Shown piece by piece: positions 46,249 through 55,700 of a DNA stretch of 64,000 bases. A program made the position numbers and the translations under genes. Under the pieces are notes generated by a model, which saw only the letters and a program-made list of their open reading frames with translations, did not search any database and had not been told where the DNA came from. The first letter of the stretch is position 1, and the number at the start of each line of letters is the position of its first letter. The stretch is from Sandaracinobacteroides hominis (lineage in GTDB: Bacteria > Pseudomonadota > Alphaproteobacteria > Sphingomonadales > Sphingomonadaceae), in the NCBI RefSeq assembly GCF_016464365.1, contig NZ_JADCUC010000004.1, forward strand, positions 338,237 through 402,236, read 5' to 3'.

Positions 46249-46627
46249 AAAAGCTCCTCGAAAGGCGGCAATTGCTTCTTGCCCGTGCGCCTGTGGACAA
46301 TCCACCGGAAAAGTCCCGGATTCCGCTGCACGAATCGACGAACGGGGGGGTTGGAACGGGGGTGTGGGGAAAATCGGGGAGTCGGTTCGCGGGGTTCAGG
46401 GCGAATTATCCGCTTGTGGAGAAGCAGGTTGCGGCTTTCCACAGCCTCTGGGCAATTTCGATTCCGTTAGCTGCCACAGGCTTTTGCACGGTGGGCGGGC
46501 TGTGAATTGCCCTGTGGAAAAGATTCCATCCCCATGATTCACCGCCCCACAACTGAAACTATCCGGAAATAGAAATGAAAAGAAACTGTATTGGCCCGAC
46601 GGTTTGCGTGCGCGACCGCTGGCCGAT
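46249..46627. other. oriC: Probable chromosomal replication origin (oriC)
   Basis: 379-bp gene-free gap between divergent ppsR and hemE. DnaA-box-like 9-mers: TGTGGACAA (46292-46300), TGTGGGGAA (46363-46371), TTATCCGCT (46406-46414), TGTGGAGAA (46415-46423), TTTCCACAG (46436-46444) and TGTGGAAAA (46513-46521). The right end (about 46550-46600) is AT-rich and could be the unwinding element. Genes on both sides are mostly transcribed away. hemE and a DUF299 gene flank oriC in Caulobacter and Rickettsia. Confidence 0.6.
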
Positions 46628-47653
46628 ATGCCGGTTTTCATGATCGATGCGATAAGAGTGCTTTCGGGCCAGACCGTTTCGCCGGCTCCGGTGTGGCTGA
46701 TGCGCCAGGCGGGGCGGTATCTGCCGGAATATCGGGCGCTGCGGGCGGAAAAGGGCAGCTTCCTGGGGCTGGCCTATGATCCGGAGGCCGCCGCCGAGAT
46801 CACGCTGCAGCCGATCCGGCGCTTCGGCTTCGACGTGGCAATCCTGTTCTCCGATATCCTGATCGTGCCGCACGCGATGGGGCAGGATCTGACCTTTACC
46901 GAGGGTGAGGGGCCACGGCTGAAGCCGCCGCTGGAAGCCGCCCGGCTGGAGGAGCTGACCCCGGCGCGGCAGCATTATGCGCCGATCTGGGAAACCGTGC
47001 GGCGGGTGCGGGCGCAGCTGGCGCCGGAAAAGGCGTTGTTCGGCTTTGCCGGCTCTCCCTATACGGTTGCGACCTATATGGTGGCTGGCGAAGGCTCGAA
47101 GGAGCAGGCCGCGGCGCGGCTGATGGCCTATGCCGATCCGGGCCGTTTCGAGGAACTGATCCGGGCGATTTCCGCCGATACGCTGGAATATCTCTCCGGG
47201 CAGGTGGCGGCGGGGGCGGATGCGCTGATGCTGTTCGACAGCTGGTCGGGCAGTCTCTCGGTCAGCGAGTTCGAGCGCTGGGTGATCGCGCCCACCGCCT
47301 GGCTGGTGGCCGAGCTGCGGGCGCGGCATCCGGCAACGCCGATCATCGGCTTTCCGCGCGGGGCCGGATCGAAGGCGCCCGCCTATGCGCGCGAGACGCA
47401 GGTTTCGGCACTGGCGCTCGATGAAGCGGCGGATCTGGAGTTTGTGGTGGCGAATACCCCCGATACGCTGCCGCTGCAGGGCAACCTGGACCCGATGGCG
47501 TTGAAGGCGGGCGGTGCGGCGCTGGAGGCCGGCCTTGCGCGAATCCGCGAGGCGATGGCCGGGCGGCCGCATATCCTGAACCTGGGCCACGGTATCGACC
47601 GCTTCACGCCGATTTCGCATGTCGAGCGGCTGCTGGAACTGCACAGGAGGTAG
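46628..47653 (+). CDS. hemE: Uroporphyrinogen decarboxylase
   Basis: 341 codons from the ATG at 46628 (46640 is possible). HemE removes four carboxyl groups from uroporphyrinogen III to give coproporphyrinogen III in haem synthesis. Signatures: PVWLMRQAGRYLPEYRALR (substrate-binding Arg), ILFSDILIVPHAMGQDL (Asp), GFAGSPYTVATYMVAG and LFDSWSGSLSV, with the closing LGHGI. hemJ follows four bases later. It is transcribed away from the proposed oriC. Confidence 0.95.
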   Translation: MPVFMIDAIRVLSGQTVSPAPVWLMRQAGRYLPEYRALRAEKGSFLGLAYDPEAAAEITLQPIRRFGFDVAILFSDILIVPHAMGQDLTFTEGEGPRLKPPLEAARLEELTPARQHYAPIWETVRRVRAQLAPEKALFGFAGSPYTVATYMVAGEGSKEQAAARLMAYADPGRFEELIRAISADTLEYLSGQVAAGADALMLFDSWSGSLSVSEFERWVIAPTAWLVAELRARHPATPIIGFPRGAGSKAPAYARETQVSALALDEAADLEFVVANTPDTLPLQGNLDPMALKAGGAALEAGLARIREAMAGRPHILNLGHGIDRFTPISHVERLLELHRR

Positions 47654-47656
47654 GCG

Positions 47657-48109
47657 ATGGACGATCTGCTGGGCTGGCTGGGGCCGGCCTATCCGCTGGT
47701 GAAGGCGCTCCACATCATCTTCGTCATCTTCTGGATGGCGGGGCTGTTCATCCTGCCGCGCTATCTGGTGCACCAGGCCGGCGAACCGCCGGGCAACGCG
47801 GAAGACGCCAAGTGGATCGAGCGCATTGCCCGGCTGCGGCGGATGATCCTGACGCCGAGCCTGGTGGTGACGTGGGTGCTGGGGCTGGCGCTGGCATTCA
47901 ACGTGGGATTTGCGGGTTCGGGCTGGCTGCACGCGAAGCTGGCGCTGGTGCTGCTGCTGACGGGATATCATGGCTGGATGGTGTCGCTGTCGAAGCGGAT
48001 GGCCCGCGGCGAACGGCCTATGGCGGAACGGGCGTTTCGGATGTGGAACGAGGTGCCCGCGCTGTTTGTGGTGGGCATTGTGCTGCTGGCGGTACTGAGG
48101 CCGTTTTGA
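47657..48109 (+). CDS. hemJ: HemJ-type protoporphyrinogen oxidase (CopD/UPF0093 family)
   Basis: 150 residues, four to five TM helices. Family motifs are VKALHIIFVIFWMAGLFILPRYLVHQ (the conserved His) and KLALVLLLTGYHGWMVSLSKRM. HemJ oxidises protoporphyrinogen IX and is usual behind hemE in alphas. Separated from hemE by three bases, clearly one operon. The left arm of cassette 6 begins 18 bp after the stop. Confidence 0.92.
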   Translation: MDDLLGWLGPAYPLVKALHIIFVIFWMAGLFILPRYLVHQAGEPPGNAEDAKWIERIARLRRMILTPSLVVTWVLGLALAFNVGFAGSGWLHAKLALVLLLTGYHGWMVSLSKRMARGERPMAERAFRMWNEVPALFVVGIVLLAVLRPF

Positions 48110-48126
48110 GAGGGGTGAGCGTTTTC

Positions 48127-48310
48127 GCCTCCGGCGGGCAGGGCTCTGCGCCCAGCGCCGTCAGGCGATGGGAAACAAGAGCGTAAGGGCTCTGCCCTTA
48201 CAAACCCGGCAGGGAAATGATTTCCCTGCACCCTCAAAGTTGGAGAATTGCAGGCCAGCTCGGCAACGCAACAGAGGTTTGATTGCCTGCGGCGCTTGGT
48301 CGGTCTCCGC
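48127..48310 (+). repeat. Cassette 6 left arm
   Basis: GCCTCCGGCGGGCAGGGCTC at the outer edge, TAAGGGCTCTGCCCTTA, core palindrome, AAAGTTGGAG and GATTGCCTGCGGCGCTTGG. Confidence 0.8.
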
Positions 48311-48349
48311 CTCACTTGCGGACATTAGCTGCGAGGGTAGTATGCAAAG

Positions 48350-48670
48350 GTGACGATTTCGACATATACAGTCAGCTCGCCCGACCATGATCTGGCGTTG
48401 CTCGCAATAGCAGCTTCCACGATCCTCCCGTCTGCGCTTTTGTCATTCTTTAAAGGGCGGTCAGCTTGGCCGCTCGCAATATTTACTGCACTGATTGGGC
48501 CGTGGCTCAGTATCGCGGCAATCAACCTGATCAAGTATGAGTTTGGCGTCGGTAGCCTACTGTCGATTCAGGACGTAGTCTTGCCATTGTTCCTGATGGG
48601 TGTGCCCCCAAGCACATTGGGTTTCGTTGCCGGGATGATCCTGAAGTTTGGATACTCCAAGGTGCGCTAG
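48350..48670 (+). CDS. Small multi-TM membrane protein, cargo of cassette 6
   Basis: 106 residues from a GTG at 48350. Three hydrophobic segments (about residues 15-34, 42-60 and 75-98: LALLAIAASTILPSALLSFF, PLAIFTALIGPWLSIAAINLI, VVLPLFLMGVPPSTLGFVAGMIL). No family recognised and no similarity to the cassette 4 protein was seen, although the sequence after the stop (GCTAGCCACC) is shared. The start is uncertain: an ATG eight bases earlier gives only a three-codon frame. Confidence 0.55.
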   Translation: MTISTYTVSSPDHDLALLAIAASTILPSALLSFFKGRSAWPLAIFTALIGPWLSIAAINLIKYEFGVGSLLSIQDVVLPLFLMGVPPSTLGFVAGMILKFGYSKVR

Positions 48671-48805
48671 CCACCCAAAAGCTGACAAGCGCCGCAGGCA
48701 TTCAATCTTAACACATCCCCAAGGCTCGGCGACAGCGTTCCAACGTTGAGGGTGCAGGGAAATCATTTCCCTGCCGGGTCCGGGCAGAGCCCGGCCGCCG
48801 GAGGC
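48671..48805 (-). repeat. Cassette 6 right arm
   Basis: CCACCCAAAAGCTGACAAGC to GCCCGGCCGCCGGAGGC; outer half same as the cassette 3 right arm. Confidence 0.8.
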
Positions 48806-48816
48806 AAATCACCCCC

Positions 48817-49230
48817 CTAATTCCGGCTGGCGGGTTTCAGGATATACCGCCCGTCGGCGTAGCCGTCGAAGATCTGGCTTACCGCCGGGTGTCGCACGGG
48901 TTCGTCTTCGTCGTCGAGCAGCAGGTTTTGCTGGCTGACATAGGCGACGTAGGCGGATTCCTCGTTTTCGGCGAGGAGGTGGTAGAAGGGTTGGTCCTTG
49001 CGCGGGCGGATTTCCTCGGGGATGGCTTCCCACCATTCTTCGGTGTTGGCGAATTCGGGGTCGACATCGAAGATGACGCCGCGGAAGGGGAAGACGCGGT
49101 GGCGCACGACGTCGCCGATGCCAAAGCGGGCTTCGGCATAGCGCGGCGATTCCGGGCGCGGCGTTTCCGGCTGCGGGGGCAGCGACTCCCTGGCCTGTGG
49201 CGGGGGTTCGGTGCGGCTCATCTGTGGCAT
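48817..49230 (-). CDS. hspQ: Heat shock protein HspQ
   Basis: 137 codons from the ATG at 49230 (49221 is also possible). The HspQ/YccV domain covers residues 35-125: ARFGIGDVVRHRVFPFRGVIFDVDPEFANTEEWWEAIPEEIRPRKDQPFYHLLAENEESAYVAYVSQQNLLLDDEDEPVRHPAVSQIFD. HspQ is a Lon substrate and specificity-enhancing factor. The N-terminal 33 residues are a proline-rich extension. Convergent with hemJ across cassette 6. Confidence 0.92.
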   Translation of the reverse strand: MPQMSRTEPPPQARESLPPQPETPRPESPRYAEARFGIGDVVRHRVFPFRGVIFDVDPEFANTEEWWEAIPEEIRPRKDQPFYHLLAENEESAYVAYVSQQNLLLDDEDEPVRHPAVSQIFDGYADGRYILKPASRN

Positions 49231-49419
49231 GACCTCTTTCACAGGAAGGATATAGGAGCATGTGCGCCGGTGCAAAGGGGCATCGGGCGGCAGCTGGCCG
49301 AAGTGTGGGGCGCCCGGGCGGGAAAAAGCCGCGTTGCGTGCTTGCCCGGGCCTTGTGTTTGGCGGGTGTGGCGGCTATGGCCCGCGCCTTGCTGCGACCA
49401 TCAGCTTGGGCACCGAAAC

Positions 49420-49509
49420 GGAGAGGTGGCAGAGTGGTCGAATGCGGCGGTCTCGAAAACCGTTATGGGTGTAAGCTCATCGAGGGTTCGAATCCCTCCC
49501 TCTCCGCCA
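49420..49509 (+). tRNA. tRNA-Ser (CGA)
   Basis: The acceptor stem GGAGAGG pairs with CCTCTCC; the discriminator is G and CCA is encoded (49507-49509). Anticodon loop CTCGAAA gives CGA. A long variable arm (GTTATGGGTGTAAGCTCATCGA region) and the T loop GTTCGAATCC identify a class II serine tRNA. The integrase gene begins 136 bp downstream, so its 3' part is the likely attachment site of the island. Confidence 0.95.
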
Positions 49510-49644
49510 CCGGGCATGTCTCGTCCCGTCTCACGCCGCCTCACATCGCCTCGAACCCATTGGCGGGGCTTGAGTTTCTTGTCCGATTGCTGCCTCATCC
49601 TGTCCACGCATGTCTTGCCAAGCCTCGGGCTTTTGGTGGGCAGT

Positions 49645-50856
49645 ATGGTGGGAAAGGATCGGCTGGTGGGAAAACTGACCGCAAAGCAGGTTGAAGGCCT
49701 GACGGAGCCCGGGCGTTACACCGACGGCGATGGACTGATGCTGCGCGTGGACGCGCAGGGCCGGCGATACTGGGAACTGCGATATCGATTCGACGACAAG
49801 CGGCGCGATCTGTCGCTGGGGCCGGAGCGCACGATGTCACTCCGCGAAGCCAGAGAGGCAGCGAGCGATGCCCGGGCCGATATCCGCAAAGGCATTGATC
49901 CCATAGCGAAGCGTAAGGCTGTGATCACTTCGGCAATCACCTTCGCCGAGCTGGCCCGGGAGGTTCACGCCAGCCTGAGAAAAGGCTGGAGGAACGGGAA
50001 GCATTGCGAGCAATGGCTGGCGACGCTGGAGAACCACGCATTCCCCCTGATCGGCGACGAGCCGGTTGCTGCGCTCACCCGGGCGGATATGGTAAAGGTT
50101 CTCGACCCCATCTGGCTGTTGCATCAAGAAACGGCGCGGCGCGTGCTGCAACGGATGCGGACGGTGATTAGGCGGGCGGAGGCGAAGAATATCCGCCAAC
50201 ATGGTATCGACTTCGAACTTGTCCGCCAAACGCTTCCCCGCCAGCGCCGTAAGGTCAAACATATGGCTGCGGTTCACTTCACCGACGCCCGGGCGTTCAT
50301 GGATGCCCTTGCGTTTGCCAAGGCCGGGCCGGTTGTCCGAAGCGCGCTCGAGTTCATGATCCTGACTTCCGCGCGGCCGGGCAACATCCGCTTTATGGAA
50401 TGGTCGGATGTGTTTATCGAGGAGGCGGTCTGGAACGTGTCGGCGGAGAAGATGAAGATGGACGAGAGCCATCCGGTTCCGTTGCCGCCGCGGGCAGTCA
50501 AGATTCTACGCGCGATGAAGGCGTTCCGCTCTCCGGACGCAGACTGGGTTTTTCCGGGCGACAAGCCGCAGCAGCCGATGTCTGAGAACACCTTGTGCCA
50601 GGCGATCCGCGACATGGGGTACAAAGCGACTGCGCACGGCTTTCGTTCGACGTTCAAGGACTGGTCGAGGGCGGCGCAATATCCGGACATGCTGAGCGAG
50701 TTTCAGCTGGCGCATATCGATGAGAACGAGACGCGAAAGGCCTATGGCCGCGACGGCCAACTGGCGCTTCGCCGCGAGATGATGGAGCATTGGGCGAACA
50801 CTCTGGCGGGGCGTGTTCCGATGCCGAAGCATGAGCAGGTTCCGATGGCGGCGTAG
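49645..50856 (+). CDS. Tyrosine site-specific integrase, P4 type
   Basis: 403 codons from the ATG at 49645. The N-terminal DUF4102 domain (LTAKQVEGLTEPGRYTDGDGLMLRVDAQGRRYWELRYRFDDKRRDLSLG) is followed by a SAM-like core-binding domain and the catalytic domain: Arg in TSARPGNIRFMEW, HGFRSTFKDWS and the probable nucleophile Tyr in RKAYGRDG. Enzymes of this group insert islands into tRNA genes; tRNA-Ser(CGA) is immediately upstream. The island should start at 49510 and continue past the window; no second copy of the tRNA end was seen in the window. Confidence 0.93.
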   Translation: MVGKDRLVGKLTAKQVEGLTEPGRYTDGDGLMLRVDAQGRRYWELRYRFDDKRRDLSLGPERTMSLREAREAASDARADIRKGIDPIAKRKAVITSAITFAELAREVHASLRKGWRNGKHCEQWLATLENHAFPLIGDEPVAALTRADMVKVLDPIWLLHQETARRVLQRMRTVIRRAEAKNIRQHGIDFELVRQTLPRQRRKVKHMAAVHFTDARAFMDALAFAKAGPVVRSALEFMILTSARPGNIRFMEWSDVFIEEAVWNVSAEKMKMDESHPVPLPPRAVKILRAMKAFRSPDADWVFPGDKPQQPMSENTLCQAIRDMGYKATAHGFRSTFKDWSRAAQYPDMLSEFQLAHIDENETRKAYGRDGQLALRREMMEHWANTLAGRVPMPKHEQVPMAA

Positions 50857-51086
50857 GTGTGGGTTTGGGCTCAGCCGTCATGCTCGAAGGGTGGCTCCTG
50901 GGGGACGATCCGGAAGGTCCGCTTACGGGCGGCCATGAAGCGAAACTGCCCTCGGTTCAGTTAGGCATCGCTATGGCCGCGTCCATGTCGGATGGTCCCG
51001 ACAAGCAGCTTCTAGGCTCGCTTTAGGCGAGAGCGGATGTTCTTCGGGAGGATCGCTTCGAACACGAGCGATCCATCCTTACCATT

Positions 51087-51340
51087 CAGCCTATCGTCCG
51101 CACCAAAGGCGGCATGAATTCCACGTTCTACGTCGTAACCGATGCCAACCGCCGCACCTTGAGCTTCCTGATGACCGCCGACCAGTTCAGTGATTACATC
51201 GGTGTTGCCGTGCTTCTGAACGGGGTACCCAACGCCCAATGGCTGTTCGGCGACCGGGGCTACGATGCCGACTGGTTCAGCGACGTATTGCCCCAAAAGC
51301 ATTGGCGTGCGACTTCTCTGGAAAAGCGGGGGATGGAATC
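51087..51340 (+). pseudogene. IS5-family transposase remnant
   Basis: The frame around the ATG at 51114 reads IVRTKGGMNSTFYVVTDANRRTLSFLMTADQFSDY and ends with QWLFGDRGYDADWFSDVLPQK, the central DDE segment of IS5-family transposases. Neither N-terminus nor C-terminus is present; the frame changes into the unrelated next gene. The gene-free 50857-51086 stretch to its left shows no other gene. Confidence 0.75.
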
Positions 51341-52708
51341 ATGGCGCAACTTCCAGATTGTATTAAATCGGGTGAGCCGGCACGACTATTCCCTGTACTG
51401 GCCGACACTTCGAAGGAAGGGCGGACTCTTTCGATCTTTCTAGCCTGCGTAGAGAGTGTCGGAGGCTTTGGTCGCGCGCTATTGAGCGGGCTCGGCCTAA
51501 AAATTGGCGCGCGCGGGCGCATCGACACCTTCACTGAGGTCGTCCTCGCAAAGAGTGCCGGCGATGCCAAGCACCGTCCCGACGGTCTGATCGTGGTCAA
51601 CACCGGTAGGACCATCTGGAAGGCTCTCGTTGAGGCAAAGGTCGGCGCGGCCGAACTTACGAACGTTCAGATCGAGGGCTACCTAAACCTTGCAAAGCTC
51701 AACGGCATCGACGCCGTTATTACTCTCTCGAACCAGTTCACACCGTTGCCAACTCACCATCCGCTTACTGTTAGCCCAGCGCTCACTCGCAAAGTAAAAC
51801 TTTTCCACTGGTCTTGGGGGAACGTGATCACACAAGCGCACCTGCTGCAGGAACTCGGCGAAGTTTACGATCGCGAGCAGGTGATCCTGCTGGCGGAACT
51901 GCGTCGGTTTCTTCTTCATCCCAGCTCCGGGGTGAAGGAATTCGATCAGATGCCTGCGGCATGGTCGGAACTATGCGAGAGCGTTGCGACGGGCGGCGTC
52001 GTTAACCCCAAGAATCAACAATGCCAGGACGTCGTGGGCTCTTGGCACCAACTGCTAGACCGCATCACCACGGTTATGAGCCGTCAAGTCAACAACCATG
52101 TCCAGATCGCAATGGGCCGCGCAGAGGCGACCGATCCAATGGAACGGCTCAAGAATGCTTCGGTCGCGCTTGCCGCCAATGCGCTGCTCGCCGCCGACAT
52201 TGTCGTGCCCAACGCCGCTGCTCCGATGCACATCAGCGTCGATTTCAGGAAGCGAGTGGTGAGCGTCTCAATGCGACTGCGCGCACCGGCCGATCGAAAG
52301 TCCACGAAGGCGCGGGTGAGTTGGTTGTTGAAGCAGCTCGCCGGCACAGAGCCTAAGGACCTACACGTCAGGCTATTCTGGCCCGGTCGGGCCAAGGAGA
52401 CGCAGTACTCTTTGGCGACCTTGACTGACAGACCTGAGATCGCAAGCGATGATCGGTCGGGTATGGTCGTCTCGTCCTTCGAGGTCCTGCTGGTGCGTGA
52501 GCTCGGCGCGAAGTTCACCCAGCGCAAGATCATCGTCGCTGAGCTGGTTAAGTCCGCCAGCCATTTCCACGCCAGCGTAGGGGGACGGCTAACGGCATGG
52601 CAGCCGAAGCCGGCTAAGATCGCAGAGGGTAAGCTCGAACCGGAATCGGTGAGCACTGAGGCTTTGCGCGACGAGGCCGAGCGCGAGGCGTTGGAACGCG
52701 CCGGTTAA
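51341..52708 (+). CDS. PD-(D/E)xK-like nuclease domain protein, partner of DUF4011 helicase
   Basis: 455 codons from the ATG at 51341. Residues 60-115 show a restriction-endonuclease-type core: IDTFTEVVL, RPDGLIVVNTGRTIWKALVEAK (Asp81, Glu98, Lys100) and VQIEGYLNLA with a Gln/Glu helix. The following 340 residues are helical and unassigned, ending in a Glu-rich tail. The spacing D-x16-E-x-K fits PD-(D/E)xK enzymes. It sits 80 bp upstream of the DUF4011/helicase frame, and nuclease plus helicase is a common defence layout, so a role against foreign DNA is inferred. A transposase remnant abuts its start. Confidence 0.7.
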   Translation: MAQLPDCIKSGEPARLFPVLADTSKEGRTLSIFLACVESVGGFGRALLSGLGLKIGARGRIDTFTEVVLAKSAGDAKHRPDGLIVVNTGRTIWKALVEAKVGAAELTNVQIEGYLNLAKLNGIDAVITLSNQFTPLPTHHPLTVSPALTRKVKLFHWSWGNVITQAHLLQELGEVYDREQVILLAELRRFLLHPSSGVKEFDQMPAAWSELCESVATGGVVNPKNQQCQDVVGSWHQLLDRITTVMSRQVNNHVQIAMGRAEATDPMERLKNASVALAANALLAADIVVPNAAAPMHISVDFRKRVVSVSMRLRAPADRKSTKARVSWLLKQLAGTEPKDLHVRLFWPGRAKETQYSLATLTDRPEIASDDRSGMVVSSFEVLLVRELGAKFTQRKIIVAELVKSASHFHASVGGRLTAWQPKPAKIAEGKLEPESVSTEALRDEAEREALERAG

Positions 52709-52788
52709 TCTCCTAGCCGGCAAGAGCGCGCCGTATTGGCGCTATTTTTTAACAAGAAATCGCCGTCACCAAGGCGGCCTCGGGGTTG

Positions 52789-55700
52789 ATGATGACTACA
52801 GTGCAAAATGTCGGAACGGATCTCTCACAGGCAAGGCGCGGGGAGGTCGCGAGACTTTTTGACGAAACCCGCCGCCGCCTCGTCGAGACTGGAACCAGGA
52901 ACCGTCTCGTCCACGTGAACCGCGCCAATACGCGCGGCAATGTGATCAACGTTGTCAACGAGCGTTCGGATGAAATTCATGAGATCCTGAGAGGCTCGAA
53001 GGCGATGCGGTTCCTCGCCCTTGGTCGTGACGAGTCGGACGACGACGAGGTCCATCTCGTGACGGCGGCGGATGAGCCAGCTGCCGACCGATATACAGAC
53101 GTACACCTCGAGACCCGGCTCGGCCCCGATGCTCTCCAAAAGAAACTGCTGAAGATTGCCCGCGAGGCCCAGACAGCGGAGGAGGAGAGCGGCGTCAACA
53201 TTCTCTACTTGGCCCTAGGGTTCCTGACCTGGTTCGAGGATCGGAACTCGGGGATCAAGCGTGAGGCCCCGCTGGTGCTCCTGCCCGTCGAACTGGTGCG
53301 CAACCCTCGGACCTCAACATACGACATCCGCGCGCGTGACGAAGATATCCTGACCAACTTGCCACTACAGCAACGGCTCAAGGAAGACTTTGGTATCGAT
53401 CTGCCTGAGATTGACGGTGAGGAGGATTGGAAGCCCTCGAGCTATTTCGAGCGCGTCGAGGCTGTCATCTCGTCACATGATCGCTGGCAGGTCGACCGAG
53501 ACGCGATCCAGCTCGGCTTCTTCAGCTTCAGCAAGCTACTGATGTACCGGGATCTCGATATCGAATCCTGGCCCGACGAGGCATTGGCCGACCATCCTCT
53601 TACGCGAGGTCTGCTCTATGAGGGCTTCGCCCGCGAACAGCCCATGTTTGGCCCAGAAGATAGACTCGACGACTTGCTTCCGCCGGAGCGGATATTCCAT
53701 GTTGTTGACGCAGACGCCTCGCAGGCGAAAGTTGTTGAGGAGGTGCGGTCTGGCCGCAATCTAGTGGTGCAGGGCCCGCCCGGAACCGGCAAGTCACAGA
53801 CGATTACAAACATCATTGCGGCCGCGGCGAAGGACGGAAAGCGCGTACTTTTCGTCGCTGAGAAGATGGCGGCCCTATCCGTCGTGCATGACCGCCTCGT
53901 CAAGGTCGGGCTGCGCGATATCTGCCTCGAACTCCATTCGCGCACGGCCAATAAAAAGCTTGTCCTCGCCGAGTTGGCCCGCACGATCTCGCAGGCCGCG
54001 GCGATCCCGCAGATGCCCGATTCCCCACATTCCCTTACCAGCATTCGCGATCGGCTGAACAGCATTGCGGAGGCGCTGCACGAGCCGATCGGATCGACCG
54101 GCGAAACCGCATTCTCAGTCCTCGGCCGACAGGTCCGCTACATCGGAATGAATGCTACACCGCCGGTGATAGATGCTGGTGCTCTTCTCAAATTGACGCG
54201 GACTGAGGAGGTCGCGCTGGTCGATACGATCGAGCGCTATGGGGAATTGCTCGCTGACGAAGGCGTCGACGCCCCGCACCCATTCGAGGGAGCGAAAAAC
54301 CTTGATCTCCAGCCAGTCGAACTGGCTCGTCTGGCCACGGTGCTGACGAATGCCAAGTCGGCACTGGAAGAACTGGCCGCAGCCGTGGAACAGCCAATGG
54401 CCGCCTTAGGCTTATCCCTTCCCGTCACGCTCGAGATGGGCGATTCGCTGGTCGATCTGCTGTCGAGGCTCGAAGGCCTGCCGCAGGGCACTGGTTCCAT
54501 CGCTGTGTGCATGCTTGACGCGTCGGATCCTGCTAGGCTGCGCGAGCTTCTCCATGCGGGCTCGGAATGGCGCACCGAATTCGACGCGCAGGCGCCGAAC
54601 TTCACCGACGCGGCCTTTACACACCCGGTCGCAGGCCTGCGCGGGCCCCTGGTTGCGGGCTGCAACTCGTTCTTCGCCAGACTAGGCGGCGCCTACCGCA
54701 GCGCATCGCGCGAGCTTGCCGGCCTGCTCCGCAGCCCGCTGCCAAAGGCGGCTCTGGATAGGCTCGCGCTTGTCGATGCCCTCAGCAACGTCAGAAGCAA
54801 ACGCACTATTTGGGAGACCGATCAGGCCTATGGCGAGCGCATCCTCGGCGATGTCTGGCGGGGCGAGCGCAGCGATTTCCCATTGCTGATCTCGATCGCT
54901 GGCTGGTGCGACAAGCTTAGCCACGCGACGCTTAAGGTAGCGCCGTTGGCCGCGTGCGATATGGCCGCCTCGAGCCAGATAACACCCATGCTTCGCCGGC
55001 TGATCGAGGCGACGGGAATCGCGCGAGCAAAGCTCGACGCTGCTACGGATTTCCTGCACCTCGATCCGGCCGCGGTGAAGGTCGAGAAGTTCGAGCAAGC
55101 CGAGGTTTGGTCCCTCGTCCTTCGTATCGAGAACATGGCCGTGGCGACGGATCGCTACGCGGGATGGGTTCAGTTGGCGAGGATGTACGACCGGATGACC
55201 GCCGCTGGGCTCACAGACCTTGCGGAACGGATGCGCAATGGCTCCGTCTCTGGTCCTGACGCCATCGTTGAGCTACGGTTCGCGCGCGCCGAGGGACTAT
55301 GGCGTCACGCGCTCGAGCAATCGCCTGTCCTCCGCGAGTTGCCGATGGAAAAGCGCCACGAACTCGTCACCACATTCGGCCAACTTGAGCGCGAACGCCT
55401 GAAAGACAACGTCACAGAAATTCTTGCAGGTCATCTGGCCCAGGTCCCGCAAGGCGCCCAAGGCGAGATGGGGGTAATCCGAAGCGAAATTGGCAAGAAG
55501 GCGCGGCATCTCGCAATCCGTCGCCTGTTTGAGCGGGCCGGAACGGCGATCCAGCGAATCAAGCCGGTGCTTCTGATGAGCCCGATATCGGTCGCCCAAT
55601 ACCTTCCACCAAACGCCCTGTCCTTCGACCTGCTTGTCATCGACGAGGCCAGCCAAGTGCGGCCCGAAGACGCCTTGGGCGCCATTGCTCGTGCCAACCA

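Larger units (their letters stand above)
48127..48805. mobile_element. Cassette 6: inverted repeats around a 106-residue membrane protein
   Basis: Left arm 48127-48310 and right arm 48671-48805 are inverted copies. The stem TAAGGGCTCTGCCCTTA of the left arm equals that of cassette 5; the inner end GATTGCCTGCGGCGCTTGGTC and the right inner end CCACCCAAAAGCTGACAAGC match cassette 4. It fills the gap between convergent hemJ and hspQ; the right edge is 11 bp from the hspQ stop. Confidence 0.6.
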
